Of a stretch of 64,000 bases of DNA, positions 17,559 to 26,461 are shown piece by piece (the stretch's first letter is position 1; every line of letters starts with the position of its first letter). The DNA is from Sphingomonas_O antarctica (GTDB lineage Bacteria; Pseudomonadota; Alphaproteobacteria; Sphingomonadales; Sphingomonadaceae), in NCBI RefSeq assembly GCF_965137005.1, contig NZ_CBCRXM010000003.1, positions 62,001-126,000 of the forward strand, in the 5' to 3' direction. The position numbers and the translations under genes were made by a program. A model generated the notes under the pieces. The model saw nothing but the letters and a program-made list of their open reading frames with translations. It made no database searches and was not told the origin of the DNA.

Positions 17559-17837
17559 TCAATGATAATCCTGATAATCCACAAGCTCGACATCGGCACC
17601 CATGAACCGAAAGGTCACGCGCCAATTGCCATTCACTCATATGGACCAATGGCCGCGCAACTCACCTTTCAACGGGTGGAGACGATAGGACGGCAATGTC
17701 AATTCGCCGGGCGCTGCAGCGGCATCGAGCGCCGCAAGAATGCTGAGCAGCTTATCCTTGTGCGCGGCGCTGACACCCTTGGCCGAACCTGTTTCGTAAA
17801 GCAGCTTCAATCCCTTGTGACGAAAGCTAGCAATCAT
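17559..17837 (-). pseudogene. higB: HigB-family toxin with in-frame TGA, pseudogene
   Basis: Reading from the ATG at 17837 gives a clear HigB start, MIASFRHKGLKLLYETGS, and the family motif YRLHPLKGELRGHWSI. Codon 67 is TGA (17637-17639). Continuing in the same frame restores the rest of the family pattern, VNGNWRVTFRF and VDYQDYH, to a natural stop at 17559, seven bases before higA. Full length would be 92 residues, as in intact HigB. The missing part includes the conserved RNase core, so the toxin should be inactive. A C-to-T change in CGA would explain it. Confidence 0.88.
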
Positions 17838-17875
17838 CGCGGATGTGTATCGCGTAACGTTACAATTGTCAATCG

Positions 17876-19534
17876 CTACAGTGTCCGGAAGGCGTTGGTG
17901 ATCGGGTAACGCCGGTCGCGTCCGAAATTGCGCTTGCCCAATTTAACGCCCGGGGGGGCCTGCCGCCGTTTATATTCGGCGACGTAAAGCAGGCGTTCGA
18001 TCCGCGCCACGGTTTCGCGATCGAAGCCGCGCTCGACGATTTCGCCGACCGACAATTCCTCCTCGACCAGCCCCATCAGGATCGGGTCGAGAATGTCATA
18101 GGGCGGCAAGCTGTCTTCATCCTTCTGATCGTCGCGCAATTCGGCGGATGGCGGCCGGGTGATGACGCGCTCGGGCATCACCGGCCCGTCCGGCCCCAGC
18201 GACCAGCGCGGGCGATTGGCATTGCGCCACCGCGACAGCGCGAACACCGTCGTCTTGTACGCATCCTTCAGCACCGAATAGCCGCCCGCCATGTCGCCAT
18301 AGATCGTCGCATAGCCGACCGACATCTCGCTCTTGTTGCCCGTCGTCAGCAGCATCGGCCCGAACTTGTTGCTGACCGCCATCAACGTCAGCCCACGGAT
18401 GCGCGACTGGATATTTTCCTCGGCCAGATCGGGGGCGCGACCAGCAAATACGCTCGCCAGCATCGCATCGAACGCAGTCATCGCCGGTTCGATCGCGATC
18501 GTATCCAGCCGGCAGCCGAGCAGCCGCGCGCATTCCGCCGCATCGCTTTCCGAAATATCGGCGGTGTATTTGGACGGCATCATCACACACCACACGCGCT
18601 CCGGCCCCAGCGCATCGACCGCCACCGCCGCGGACAGCGCCGAATCGATCCCGCCCGACAGGCCCAGCACCACCCCCGGAAAGCGATTGGCGTTCACATA
18701 ATCGCGCAAGCCCACCAGCATCGCATGATAGGTGTCGGCGGGATGGTCATCGAGGCGCGCGATCTCGCCCGGCACGCAACGCCAGCCAGCGGGCCCGCGT
18801 TCCCACACCGTCTCGCGCAAATGTTCTTCCCAATCGGGCAATTGATGCGCCACCGAACCATCGGCGTTAAGCACGAAACTGGCTCCGTCGAACACCAGTT
18901 CGTCCTGCCCGCCGACACGGTTGATCAGCGCCAGCGGCAGTCCGGTTTCGGCGACCCGCTTCGCCGCGACGCCGCACACGCGCAGATCGTCCTTGTCGAT
19001 CTCGTACGGACTGCCGTGCGGCGCGATCAGCAATTCCGCGCCGCGTTCCCGCAAATGCGCGCAGACCTTGGGAAACCAGATGTCCTCGCAGATCGGCACG
19101 CCGATTTTGACGCCGCGAAATTCGATCGGTTCGGGGAGCGGCCCCGGTGCGAACACACGTTTTTCGTCGAACGTGCCGTAATTGGGCAGCTCGTGCTTGA
19201 TTGTCCGGCCGGCGATTCGCCCGTCCGCGATCAGCAGGATGACATTGTGGACTTGGCTGCTTCCCTCGATCCGCTCGATCGTCCCGACCAGCATGGCGGG
19301 GCCGCCGTCGGCAGACGCCGCGACCAGCCGCGCGACCTGCTCCGCCGAACGCCGCGCCAAGGCGGGCTTGAGCACCAGATCCTCGGCCGGATAACCGACC
19401 AGTTCCATTTCGGGGAACACGATCAGGTCCGCGACCGTCTTTGCCCGCGCGGCGAGCATCCGGTCGGCATTGCCCGGCAAATCCCCGACGCTTTGTCCCA
19501 ATTGCGCCAGTGCGATGGTCAGTCTGTCCGCCAT
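17876..19534 (-). CDS. nadE: Glutamine-dependent NAD+ synthetase
   Basis: 552 residues from the ATG at 19534. An N-terminal nitrilase-type glutaminase domain shows Glu in MELVGYPAEDL, Lys in KHELPNYGTFDE and Cys in PICEDIWFP. The C-terminal ATP-pyrophosphatase domain has LSGGIDSALSAA and later TTGNKSEMSVGYAT. It makes NAD+ from nicotinic acid adenine dinucleotide using glutamine nitrogen. It is separated from divergent prs by 65 bases. Confidence 0.95.
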   Translation of the reverse strand: MADRLTIALAQLGQSVGDLPGNADRMLAARAKTVADLIVFPEMELVGYPAEDLVLKPALARRSAEQVARLVAASADGGPAMLVGTIERIEGSSQVHNVILLIADGRIAGRTIKHELPNYGTFDEKRVFAPGPLPEPIEFRGVKIGVPICEDIWFPKVCAHLRERGAELLIAPHGSPYEIDKDDLRVCGVAAKRVAETGLPLALINRVGGQDELVFDGASFVLNADGSVAHQLPDWEEHLRETVWERGPAGWRCVPGEIARLDDHPADTYHAMLVGLRDYVNANRFPGVVLGLSGGIDSALSAAVAVDALGPERVWCVMMPSKYTADISESDAAECARLLGCRLDTIAIEPAMTAFDAMLASVFAGRAPDLAEENIQSRIRGLTLMAVSNKFGPMLLTTGNKSEMSVGYATIYGDMAGGYSVLKDAYKTTVFALSRWRNANRPRWSLGPDGPVMPERVITRPPSAELRDDQKDEDSLPPYDILDPILMGLVEEELSVGEIVERGFDRETVARIERLLYVAEYKRRQAPPGVKLGKRNFGRDRRYPITNAFRTL

Positions 19535-19599
19535 GGACCTTGCCCTAGCGGCGACCGGCACTCTAGGGAACGGGGGCAGGGGCATTTGGGATTGCGACC

Positions 19600-20534
<935 letters not shown>

Positions 20535-20535
<1 letters not shown>

Positions 20536-21311
20536 TGCGCGATAGCGACGTCGCTTTGGCCCAGCGCCTCGCCGATCTGGCGGGCGACGCGATCCGCCCG
20601 TTGTTTCGCGCGGGCGTGGCCGTGGAGAAAAAGTCCGACACCTCACCCGTCACCGAAGCCGACCGGGCCGCCGAAGCGGCGATGCGCCGCCTGATCGAGG
20701 CCGAGCACCCGCGCGACGGCATCATCGGCGAGGAATATGGCGACAAGCCGTCGCAAACCGGGCGAACCTGGGTGCTCGATCCGATCGACGGGACGATCAG
20801 CTTCACGGCCGGGCGCGCAATCTTCGGCACGCTGATCGCGTTGTTGGAGGACGACTGGCCGGTCCTCGGCGTGATCGATCAGCCGATCGCCAGGGACCGC
20901 TGGATCGGCGCCATCGGGCGCGAGACGACCCTCAACGGGCAAGCGGCGCGATCCCGCCTCTGCCGCGAATTGTCTGGCGCGATCCTCGCGACCAGCAGCC
21001 CGCATTACTTCTTCGACGAAAGCTCGGTCGCGGCGTACCTCGCCATCGCCAGCAAGGTCGACCGGCTGCGCATCGTCTATGGCGGCGATTGCTATAATTA
21101 CGGGCTGCTGGCGTCGGGCCATCTCGACCTCGTCGTCGAAAGCGGGCTGAAGCTGCACGATTTTGCGGCGCTCGTCCCCATTGTCGAAGGCGCGGGGGGC
21201 ACGATGTGCGACTGGGCGGGCGATCCGCTCAACCGCGACAGCAAGGGCGATGTCATCGCGCTCGGCGATCCGGCGCGGCTCGAGGGTGTGCTCGAGGCGC
21301 TCGCCGTTTAA
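20535..21311 (+). CDS. hisN: Histidinol-phosphatase, inositol-monophosphatase family
   Basis: 258 residues. The metal-binding signature DPIDGTISFTAGR is near residues 80-92, with Glu in IIGEEYG and the late Asp in LKLHDFAALVPIVEGAGG. The family includes inositol-phosphate and histidinol-phosphate phosphatases. Close similarity in layout to alphaproteobacterial HisN, plus coupling to prs, favours the histidine pathway, but the substrate is not proven. Confidence 0.83.
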
Positions 21312-21949
21312 CGCGGCGCGTCGGTCGCCAAACTGCCGCTGTCGGGCCAGAATTCCACGACGTCGAACAAGGTGCCGGGTCGCGGCGCGTCGATGATCAA
21401 TCGCCAACGAAAATCGCCGATACGATCGACCAGGCCGATGCGATCGGTCGCCGGGTCGGCCCCGTAACCCGGCGCATCCGCGCCGGCCACGCGCGCCGCA
21501 CCGCCCAGGAAGACACGCCGGTCATTGCCATCGGCCCACAGGCGGCCCGCCGGACGATCGCTGCCCGTGCCTTTGGCAAAGGTCAGAAGGGCGCCGTCGG
21601 ACTGAACGTAGCAAAAAAACGGTGGAAAGGTCCGTGCAGACCCCACAGCCGGGAGCCGGTGAACGCGGCAGCGGTACACGCCTGGAGTCGGCGATGGCCA
21701 GCGGGCCGTCGTATTGGTCTTGAGTGCGGCCTGTCCCGCGCCGGATCGCGGCGCGGCAGCCGCAAATCGATCGGGCAAGGTCGTCAGGCGCGCAATGTCG
21801 GACGATCGCGCGACGTGCCGCCAATCGTCCGAGGGCTCGTCCGACACGATCGGTTCGCCGACCGCCACGGTCGCACGCGTCATCGTGCGATGGGCACAAC
21901 CGCCCAAGGCGAGAACGGCGCACACGATCAGCGGTGCGCTACGCATCAT
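21308..21949 (-). CDS. DUF4893-family lipoprotein
   Basis: 213 residues. The signal peptide ends in a lipobox LGGC with Cys at residue 18, so it should be anchored in the envelope. The remainder matches the sphingomonad DUF4893 pattern: DWRHVARSSDIARL, GVYRCRVHRL, FAKGTGSDRPAGRLWADG, RVFLGG and IGDFRWRLIIDAP. No function is known. It converges on hisN with a four-base overlap. Confidence 0.82.
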   Translation of the reverse strand: MMRSAPLIVCAVLALGGCAHRTMTRATVAVGEPIVSDEPSDDWRHVARSSDIARLTTLPDRFAAAAPRSGAGQAALKTNTTARWPSPTPGVYRCRVHRLPAVGSARTFPPFFCYVQSDGALLTFAKGTGSDRPAGRLWADGNDRRVFLGGAARVAGADAPGYGADPATDRIGLVDRIGDFRWRLIIDAPRPGTLFDVVEFWPDSGSLATDAPR

Positions 21950-22013
21950 GGTTCACCAGCGCAGTCATCGGGAATGATATCAATCCTCCCCATTGGTTAA
22001 CAACTTGTTTCGA

Positions 22014-24170
22014 CTAGAAAATGCCGAGGAACTTCTTGCGCTGATCCTTGCGCTCTTCGCCGGTCGTTTTGCCGCTTTTCGACTTGGCCGTGGTGCCTTT
22101 GCCGACATCGTCGCGTGGTTTGCCGCCGGTCGTTTTTTGCGCCGAAGCGCTGGCCGCCGACAGGACGGGGCCGCACGCCGCCGACTTGGCATCGCCGACA
22201 TCGACGAACGCCAGAACGGCCGCCGGCGGGGCCAGCGCCAGCAGACCCAGGCCGACCCCGGCACGCGTCAGCAATTGCGGGCTGATGATCTGGAAGCCGG
22301 GCTTGGCGAACACGCCGTTCACGCCGACCGGCGATTGACCGGAGAAGAGCGAAATGGTCTTGCCGTCCGCACGGAAGGCCAGATCCAGCGCCTCGGTGCG
22401 GAACGAGAAACCACCGCGCCCGACAATCACGTTCTTGGTCGTATCGATCAGGATCGGGTCCGCGGCCGCAATGCCGTTGCGCACGGTGAACGCCACCAGC
22501 CCGCAGTTGATATCGACCGGCTTTTTGAGCTTTTTGCCCAGCAATTTGGTGACGTAGGTGCCGATGTCGATCTCGGCCAACTGGATATTCCGCGTCCAGA
22601 ACGACCCCTTGGGAATAACGACCGCGATACGACCGTTGGACGTCGCCAGGCTGCTGCGCACCGAATCGCCGGTGCCGCTCATCTTGATCCGTGCGCTGAG
22701 TGTGCCCGTCGTGCCCGATTCCTCGACGCCGAAGCGCCCGAGCAATTTGCCCATCGGCGTCGGCGACAGCTTGATATCATATGCCGTGACGACCTGGGGC
22801 ACGCGCGCGTTGATCGAGATGTCCGACCATAATTTTCCGCCCGCGAGGTCGAGGGTCAGTGGGCTGAGCTTGAGCAGCGAGTGATCGAGACCAAGCGTCA
22901 GATCGATATTGCTGACGGGCAAATTCTTCGCGCGCACGGCAGTCACATGATATTTCACATCGGCGTCGAACTGCTTGATCGCCTCGATCTTGAGCGGTGC
23001 GTCGGGCAAGACGCGTGGTGTGCCTGCAACCGTGCCGACGACCGCGCCGGTCTTCGCTGCCTGTTGCGCATTCCACCCGAAGAACGGCCCGGCATCGAGG
23101 ATGTCGAGCGACCGCGTCTTGAGATCAGCGCTGAGGTAGACGCGCTCGCCGGTCTTGACGCTCACGCGGCCGGCGATGTCGCTGGTCCCGAAAATGCCGC
23201 GCAAATTGGTCAGGTCGTAATTGCCGCCCTGCTTCACCAGCGTCGCCGCCATGCGATACGCGCGCGTCTCCGGCACCGCCACGCCGATGAAATCGAACAG
23301 ATGCGCGATGTTGTCGCCACGCGCGGTGGTCGCCAGCTTGGCGCCATCGATCACCGTCGCACCGGTCAATGTGCCGTCGACCGTGACCGTCTGACCCAAT
23401 CCCCACGCGGTCAACGTCAGCTTGTTCTCGCCGCCACCGACCATCTCGTTGGGTGACAACAGGCCGCCCTTCAACTGGAACGGCTTGTCATTGAACCGGC
23501 CGTTGCCGGTAAAGCGGACGTCATTGGTAATGCGCGTCTGCTGACCCGCGACCGTCGCGATATCGATATGCGCTTCGAGCCGCATCTTGGGATCGAGATA
23601 ATCGACGTGCGAGCCCACCGCCGAAGTCCGCTCGATATGCGGCAGTTCGAACGGCTTGCCCTTTTTATTGGGGTCCCCGAACGTCCAGGTGTTGCGCTGA
23701 TGCAGCTTATCCCATGCCAGATCGACCTTGGCGCCATCGAGGTTAAGCCACATCATTTCGCGCCGCCCGAGGATCAACGGCCAGGTGCGCAAGCGCGTGT
23801 CGATATGCTTCGACGTGAACAACTGTCCACCGCGCCAGGCGGGGTTGGCGACGCTCAACCCGTCGGCCACGAACTTCACGTTGAACCAGTTGAAATAGAG
23901 CTGGAAATCGCCCGCGACCTTGACCTCGCGTTCGATCTGCTTGCCGACGATCTTTTCGAACGGGTGTTTCAGGAACCGGCCCTTGGTGACGAACAGCACC
24001 AGCCAGGCGAGGAAGATCGCGGCGACGAAGCCGAGGATGATCCGCAGCCATACCGGCATCCGGCGCCAGCGGTTGCGTGCCGGCACTTCTTCGACAGGCG
24101 TCGCGGGCTGTTCCGCAGCCGAAACGGTTTCGGCCTCGGGCATGTCTATTGGTTGCTCGTTATCGGCCAT
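22014..24170 (-). CDS. AsmA-family envelope protein
   Basis: 718 residues from the ATG at 24170. A cytoplasmic acidic tail precedes one transmembrane helix near residues 40-60, then a long beta-rich periplasmic region with the AsmA N-terminal pattern and a C-terminal AsmA_2 part (KVPKGSFWTRNIQLAEIDIGTYV-like). Relatives are bridge-like proteins involved in lipid transport or outer-membrane assembly. The tail is rich in Lys/Thr/Ser. The frame stays open upstream, but RNA-like sequence there belongs to the divergent rpmI leader. Confidence 0.85.
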   Translation of the reverse strand: MADNEQPIDMPEAETVSAAEQPATPVEEVPARNRWRRMPVWLRIILGFVAAIFLAWLVLFVTKGRFLKHPFEKIVGKQIEREVKVAGDFQLYFNWFNVKFVADGLSVANPAWRGGQLFTSKHIDTRLRTWPLILGRREMMWLNLDGAKVDLAWDKLHQRNTWTFGDPNKKGKPFELPHIERTSAVGSHVDYLDPKMRLEAHIDIATVAGQQTRITNDVRFTGNGRFNDKPFQLKGGLLSPNEMVGGGENKLTLTAWGLGQTVTVDGTLTGATVIDGAKLATTARGDNIAHLFDFIGVAVPETRAYRMAATLVKQGGNYDLTNLRGIFGTSDIAGRVSVKTGERVYLSADLKTRSLDILDAGPFFGWNAQQAAKTGAVVGTVAGTPRVLPDAPLKIEAIKQFDADVKYHVTAVRAKNLPVSNIDLTLGLDHSLLKLSPLTLDLAGGKLWSDISINARVPQVVTAYDIKLSPTPMGKLLGRFGVEESGTTGTLSARIKMSGTGDSVRSSLATSNGRIAVVIPKGSFWTRNIQLAEIDIGTYVTKLLGKKLKKPVDINCGLVAFTVRNGIAAADPILIDTTKNVIVGRGGFSFRTEALDLAFRADGKTISLFSGQSPVGVNGVFAKPGFQIISPQLLTRAGVGLGLLALAPPAAVLAFVDVGDAKSAACGPVLSAASASAQKTTGGKPRDDVGKGTTAKSKSGKTTGEERKDQRKKFLGIF

Positions 24171-24262
24171 CCGTACCCCAACGAGCGTGACGCGCGCCCG
24201 TTCCTTGCCATTTCCGCGCTTCACCGCTACTGGCCGCAGCTTCAACGCGACGATCTACAACG

Positions 24263-24295
24263 AATCGCCTGGCTGAAAGGGCTGCCAGGGCGATT
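24263..24295 (+). promoter_or_regulatory. Hairpin in the rpmI-rplT leader
   Basis: AATCGCCTGGC (24263-24273) and GCCAGGGCGATT (24284-24295) pair with one bulge around a ten-base loop, ending 27 bases before the rpmI start. In other bacteria L20 represses its own operon through a leader structure. Whether this hairpin is such a site is inference. Confidence 0.4.
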
Positions 24296-24322
24296 TCGAA
24301 CGTCGAACCGAAAGGAACGAAA

Positions 24323-24526
24323 ATGCCCAAACTGAAGACCAAGAGCGGGGTGAAGAAGCGCTTCACCGTCACCGCGACCGGCAAGTTGAAGCATGGCGTC
24401 GCTGGCAAGCGTCACCGGCTCATGAGCCACAATTCCAAGTACATCCGTCAGAACCGCCGCACCTCCGTGCTGTCGGCGGCCGACACACCGACGGTGCGCC
24501 TGTGGGCGCCCTACGGTCTCAAGTAA
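24323..24526 (+). CDS. rpmI: 50S ribosomal protein L35
   Basis: 67 residues, standard length, with the family pattern MPKLKTKSGVKKRF near the start and HRLMSHNSK in the middle. It is very basic. rplT follows 13 bases later. The usual upstream partner infC is not present in the window; the upstream neighbour is a divergent AsmA gene. Confidence 0.97.
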   Translation: MPKLKTKSGVKKRFTVTATGKLKHGVAGKRHRLMSHNSKYIRQNRRTSVLSAADTPTVRLWAPYGLK

Positions 24527-24539
24527 GGAGGCCCGGTAG

Positions 24540-24905
24540 ATGGCACGCGTAAAACGCGGCGTTACGACGCACGCAAAGCACAAGCGGATCCTGGAACAGG
24601 CCAAGGGCTATTATGGCCGCCGCAAGAACACCATCCGCATCGCCCGCCAGGCGGTGGAGAAGGCCGGACAATACGCCTATCGCGACCGCAAGGTCCGCAA
24701 GCGTTCGTTCCGCGCCCTGTGGATTCAGCGCATCAACGCCGCGGTTCGCCTGGAAGGGCTGACCTATGGCCAGTTCATGCACGGCCTGAAGCTCGCCGGC
24801 GTCGATCTCGACCGGAAAGTCCTGGCCGACATCGCGATGCACGAGGGTGAATCGTTTAGCACCATCATCGCGCAGGCGAAGGCAGCGTTGCCGCAAGCGG
24901 CATAA
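24540..24905 (+). CDS. rplT: 50S ribosomal protein L20
   Basis: 121 residues. The N-terminal basic extension MARVKRGVTTHAKHKRIL and the segment RKRSFRALWIQRINAAVR are diagnostic. L20 is needed for early assembly of the large subunit and commonly autoregulates this operon. A strong terminator follows at 24931. Confidence 0.97.
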   Translation: MARVKRGVTTHAKHKRILEQAKGYYGRRKNTIRIARQAVEKAGQYAYRDRKVRKRSFRALWIQRINAAVRLEGLTYGQFMHGLKLAGVDLDRKVLADIAMHEGESFSTIIAQAKAALPQAA

Positions 24906-24930
24906 GCGTCCTTCGTAACTGAAGCGCATC

Positions 24931-24963
24931 GGGGCGTGGACGGGTTGCCGTCTGCGCCCTTTT
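24931..24963 (+). terminator. Rho-independent terminator after rplT
   Basis: A 13-base stem with some G-T pairs (24931-24943 with 24948-24960) encloses the loop GTTG and is followed by TTT. It lies 25 bases past the rplT stop and before the GIY-YIG gene. Confidence 0.75.
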
Positions 24964-24978
24964 GCTTGATCGGTCGGC

Positions 24979-25290
24979 ATGCGGGAGCGGGAACCATGCG
25001 TTTACATCATGGCCAGTGCGAAACGCGGTACGCTTTACACCGGCTTGACGTCGGACTTGCCGGGCCGGGTGTATCAGCACCGCGAAAGCGTGACGGGCGG
25101 CTTTACCAAACGGTACGGCGTCAAACGGCTGGTTTGGTTCGAACGACACGACGAGATGGAATGGGCCATTCTGCGCGAAAAGCAGATCAAGGAATGGAAA
25201 CGCCTGTGGAAGTTGCAGTTGATCGAAGCGGAGAACCCCTGCTGGGACGATCTGGCTGTGACGATCTTGGGTTTCCATTCCCTTCCATAA
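24979..25290 (+). CDS. GIY-YIG nuclease-domain protein (UPF0213/YhbQ-like)
   Basis: 103 residues, a single GIY-YIG domain. The motif is seen as VYIMASAKRGTLYTGLT near residues 8-24, with the downstream Arg in LPGRVYQHRE and a Lys/Trp-rich helix REKQIKEWKR. Such small proteins are common in alphaproteobacteria, often in many copies, and their role is unclear; some act as DNA nucleases. A large inverted repeat starts ten bases after its end. Confidence 0.88.
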   Translation: MREREPCVYIMASAKRGTLYTGLTSDLPGRVYQHRESVTGGFTKRYGVKRLVWFERHDEMEWAILREKQIKEWKRLWKLQLIEAENPCWDDLAVTILGFHSLP

Positions 25291-25299
25291 TTCCCGTCC

Positions 25300-25399
25300 G
25301 TCACCCCGGCGAAAGCCGGGGTCCACGTCGCGACGGTCGGCCAGCCATCGCAACGGCATCTCTTGCGGCGAAATGGACCCCGGCTTTCGCCGGGGTGAC
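25300..25399. repeat. Perfect 26-base inverted repeat, each arm a hairpin
   Basis: The arms at 25300-25325 and 25374-25399 are exact reverse complements, separated by 48 bases. Each contains the CCCCGGCGAAAGCCGGGG hairpin. The right arm ends 15 bases before the pheS ATG. The same design occurs at 7503-7579 inside the ligase gene. Confidence 0.93.
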
Positions 25400-25414
25400 G
25401 GCAAAGGTTTGGTA

Positions 25415-26461
25415 ATGACCATCGACGATCTGACAGCCGAAATCGGTTCCGCAAATACGCTCGACGCGGTCGAATCGCTCCGTGTCGCACTGCTCGGCAA
25501 GCAGGGCAGCATTACCGGGCTGCTCAAGACGCTTGGCGGGATGACCCCCGAACAGCGTCAGGTCGAAGGGCCGCGACTGAACGGGCTGCGCGAAGCCGCA
25601 ACGGCAGCGATTGCCGCGCGCAAGGCGAGCCTCGAAGGCGCCGCGCTCGAAGCCAAGCTCGCCTCCGAACGGCTCGACCTCTCGCTCCCCGCGCCCGACA
25701 GCCCGCGCGGCACGATCCACCCGGTCAGTCAGGTGATGGACGAACTTGCCGAAATCTTCGCCGATATGGGTTTCGCCGTCGCCGAAGGACCGGAGATTGA
25801 GGACGATTGGCACAATTTCACCGCGCTCAACATTCCCGAGACGCACCCCGCGCGGGCGATGCACGACACGTTCTACTTCCCTGACGGGAAACTGCTCCGC
25901 ACGCACACCAGCCCGGTTCAAATCCGCACGATGACCTCGCAAGCCCCGCCGCTGCGGATCATCGCGCCGGGCCGCGTCTATCGTTCGGACTCGGACGCCA
26001 CGCACACGCCCATGTTCCACCAGATCGAAGGGCTGGTGATCGACGAGGGCATCCATCTCGGCCACCTCAAATGGACGCTGGAGACGATGCTGCGCGCGTT
26101 CTTCGAGCGCGACGATATCGTCCTGCGCCTGCGGCCGAGCTATTTCCCGTTCACCGAACCTTCGGTCGAAGTCGATGTCGGCTATTCGTGGCAAGGCAGC
26201 CGCCGCATTCTCGGCGGGGACGAGAACTGGATGGAGCTGTTGGGTTCCGGCATGGTTCACCCGCGCGTCCTCGCCAACTGCAACATCGACGCGACGCGCT
26301 ACTCGGGTTTCGCGTTCGGCGTCGGCGTCGATCGGCTGGCGATGCTCAAATACGGCATGGACGATCTGCGCGCTTTCTTCGACGGCGATCTGCGCTGGCT
26401 GCGCCATTACGGCTTCGCCGCCCTCGATGTGCCCACGCTTAGCCGGGGGATTTCGGCATGA
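25415..26461 (+). CDS. pheS: Phenylalanyl-tRNA synthetase alpha subunit
   Basis: 348 residues from the ATG at 25415; the frame is open further upstream only through the palindromic repeat. An N-terminal coiled-coil (EIGSANTLDAVESLRVALLGKQG) leads into the class II catalytic core with GRVYRSDSDATHTPMFHQIEGL (motif 2) and GFAFGVGVDRLAMLKYG (motif 3). It forms an alpha2-beta2 enzyme with PheT. The stop overlaps pheT by four bases. Confidence 0.96.
   Translation: MTIDDLTAEIGSANTLDAVESLRVALLGKQGSITGLLKTLGGMTPEQRQVEGPRLNGLREAATAAIAARKASLEGAALEAKLASERLDLSLPAPDSPRGTIHPVSQVMDELAEIFADMGFAVAEGPEIEDDWHNFTALNIPETHPARAMHDTFYFPDGKLLRTHTSPVQIRTMTSQAPPLRIIAPGRVYRSDSDATHTPMFHQIEGLVIDEGIHLGHLKWTLETMLRAFFERDDIVLRLRPSYFPFTEPSVEVDVGYSWQGSRRILGGDENWMELLGSGMVHPRVLANCNIDATRYSGFAFGVGVDRLAMLKYGMDDLRAFFDGDLRWLRHYGFAALDVPTLSRGISA

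Noticed and set aside
17637..17639. Recoding of TGA in higB as selenocysteine or stop read-through
   Set aside because: No selenocysteine element is seen, the position is not a redox Cys in the family, and a second broken gene uses TAG, so simple nonsense mutations are more likely.
25912..25930. GGTTCAAATCC resembling a tRNA T-loop
   Set aside because: Lies within pheS coding sequence and no acceptor or anticodon stems surround it.
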